NCBI GenBank assembly: GCA_030667735.1
Contig: DAOUVG010000130.1
Location: 1-5,203, forward strand
DNA length: 5,203 nt
Direction of reading: 5' to 3'
DNA from: Dehalococcoidales bacterium
GTDB taxonomy: Bacteria; Chloroflexota; Dehalococcoidia; Dehalococcoidales; Fen-1064
A program made the translations under genes and the position numbers. Each line of letters begins with the position of its first letter. Position 1 is the first letter of the stretch. Shown piece after piece: positions 5,056-5,203 of the stretch. The notes beneath the pieces were generated by a model, which was not told the DNA's origin, did not search any database, and saw only the letters and a list, made by a program, of their open reading frames with translations.

Positions 5056-5085
5056 ATTTTACCAGTTACTACCCGCTGGGGTCAA
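5056..5085 (-). promoter_or_regulatory. Sigma-70-type promoter of rplU-rpmA-rpmE
   Basis: On the minus strand, TTGACC (5085-5080) and TAAAAT (5061-5056) each match consensus at five of six positions and are separated by 18 nt. Transcription would begin near 5049, giving a leader of about 18 nt that consists of little more than the GGAGG site before ATT 5031. The promoter sits in the 60-nt gap after the probable coaE gene. Confidence 0.7.
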
Positions 5086-5111
5086 GTAGCGCGCTCACGC
5101 AAGCTCTCTCC

Positions 5112-5203
5112 CTACTTCCGAAGTTCCTGCCAGAGCTCCTCCACCTTTACCCTCAACTCCTCCAGGTCACCGTCATTGGTGATGACTAATTTCGCCTGCT
5201 GGC
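5112..5203 (-). CDS. coaE: Probable dephospho-CoA kinase, C-terminal end only
   Basis: The minus-strand frame from the window edge (first full codon at 5201) to the TAG at 5114-5112 encodes 29 residues. QQAKLVITNDGDLEELR followed by VKVEELWQELRK resembles the CoaE C-terminus, where a strand of the form A-x-hydrophobic-V-I-x-N-x-G is followed by LEEL and a short amphipathic helix with LW. CoaE phosphorylates the ribose 3'-hydroxyl of dephospho-CoA, the last step of coenzyme A synthesis. The P-loop and catalytic part lie outside the window. The fragment is short, so another P-loop kinase cannot be excluded. rplU lies downstream on the same strand with its own promoter between. Confidence 0.65.
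   Translation of the reverse strand, partial: QQAKLVITNDGDLEELRVKVEELWQELRK

Noticed and set aside
5019..5057. 12-codon reading frame from ATG 5057 (minus) overlapping the rplU start, as a leader peptide
   Set aside because: Its ATG overlaps the predicted -10 box, so it should not be transcribed from that promoter, and it has no ribosome binding site.
1..5203. CRISPR array, insertion sequence, tRNA, phage or defence system
   Set aside because: No regularly spaced repeats, transposase or integrase motifs, tRNA-like folds or defence domains were seen; the coding content is housekeeping metabolism and ribosomal proteins.

Overview
The window is an ordinary-looking chromosomal segment of a moderately GC-rich bacterium. 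It has two gene blocks that face each other and meet at about 3198-3210. The proteins are bacterial in type: L21, L27 without an N-terminal propeptide, zinc-type L31, a YqhQ-like DUF1385 protein and a bacterial TrpS. Protein character and gene mix suggest an uncultured Chloroflexota (Dehalococcoidia-like) genome. That placement is an impression from recall, not a measured result. No mobile element, CRISPR array, tRNA or rRNA is visible.

Plus strand, 1-3198: the 3' part of trpS (tryptophanyl-tRNA synthetase), a complete biotin-dependent acyl-CoA carboxylase carboxyltransferase subunit (PccB/MmdA type), hisA and hisI. Gaps are 45, 12 and about 68 nt, so a single transcription unit is plausible. 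HisI and HisA catalyse consecutive steps of histidine biosynthesis (PR-AMP ring opening, then ProFAR isomerisation). A GC-rich imperfect hairpin that looks like a dispersed repeat separates hisA from hisI.

Minus strand, read from the right end: the last 29 codons of a probable coaE, a strong sigma-70-like promoter, then rplU-rpmA-rpmE (L21, L27, L31) closed by an intrinsic terminator. A DUF1385/YqhQ membrane protein gene follows just past that terminator. hisI and the DUF1385 gene end tail to tail only 11 nt apart, with no terminator seen between them.

The most interesting signal is in translation starts. Two highly conserved genes lack ATG, GTG or TTG where family alignment requires the first codon. 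hisA begins at ATC (2090) and rplU at ATT (5031 on the minus strand). Both codons lie at normal distance behind a good Shine-Dalgarno sequence. For rplU, the predicted transcription start falls downstream of the only upstream in-frame GTG, so ATT is the only plausible initiator on that transcript. A standard gene caller would truncate HisA by 32 residues, losing catalytic Asp8, and would add seven spurious residues to L21 by translating its ribosome binding site. This may be relaxed, possibly IF3-sensitive, initiation in this lineage. Sequence error at both sites is the alternative to exclude.
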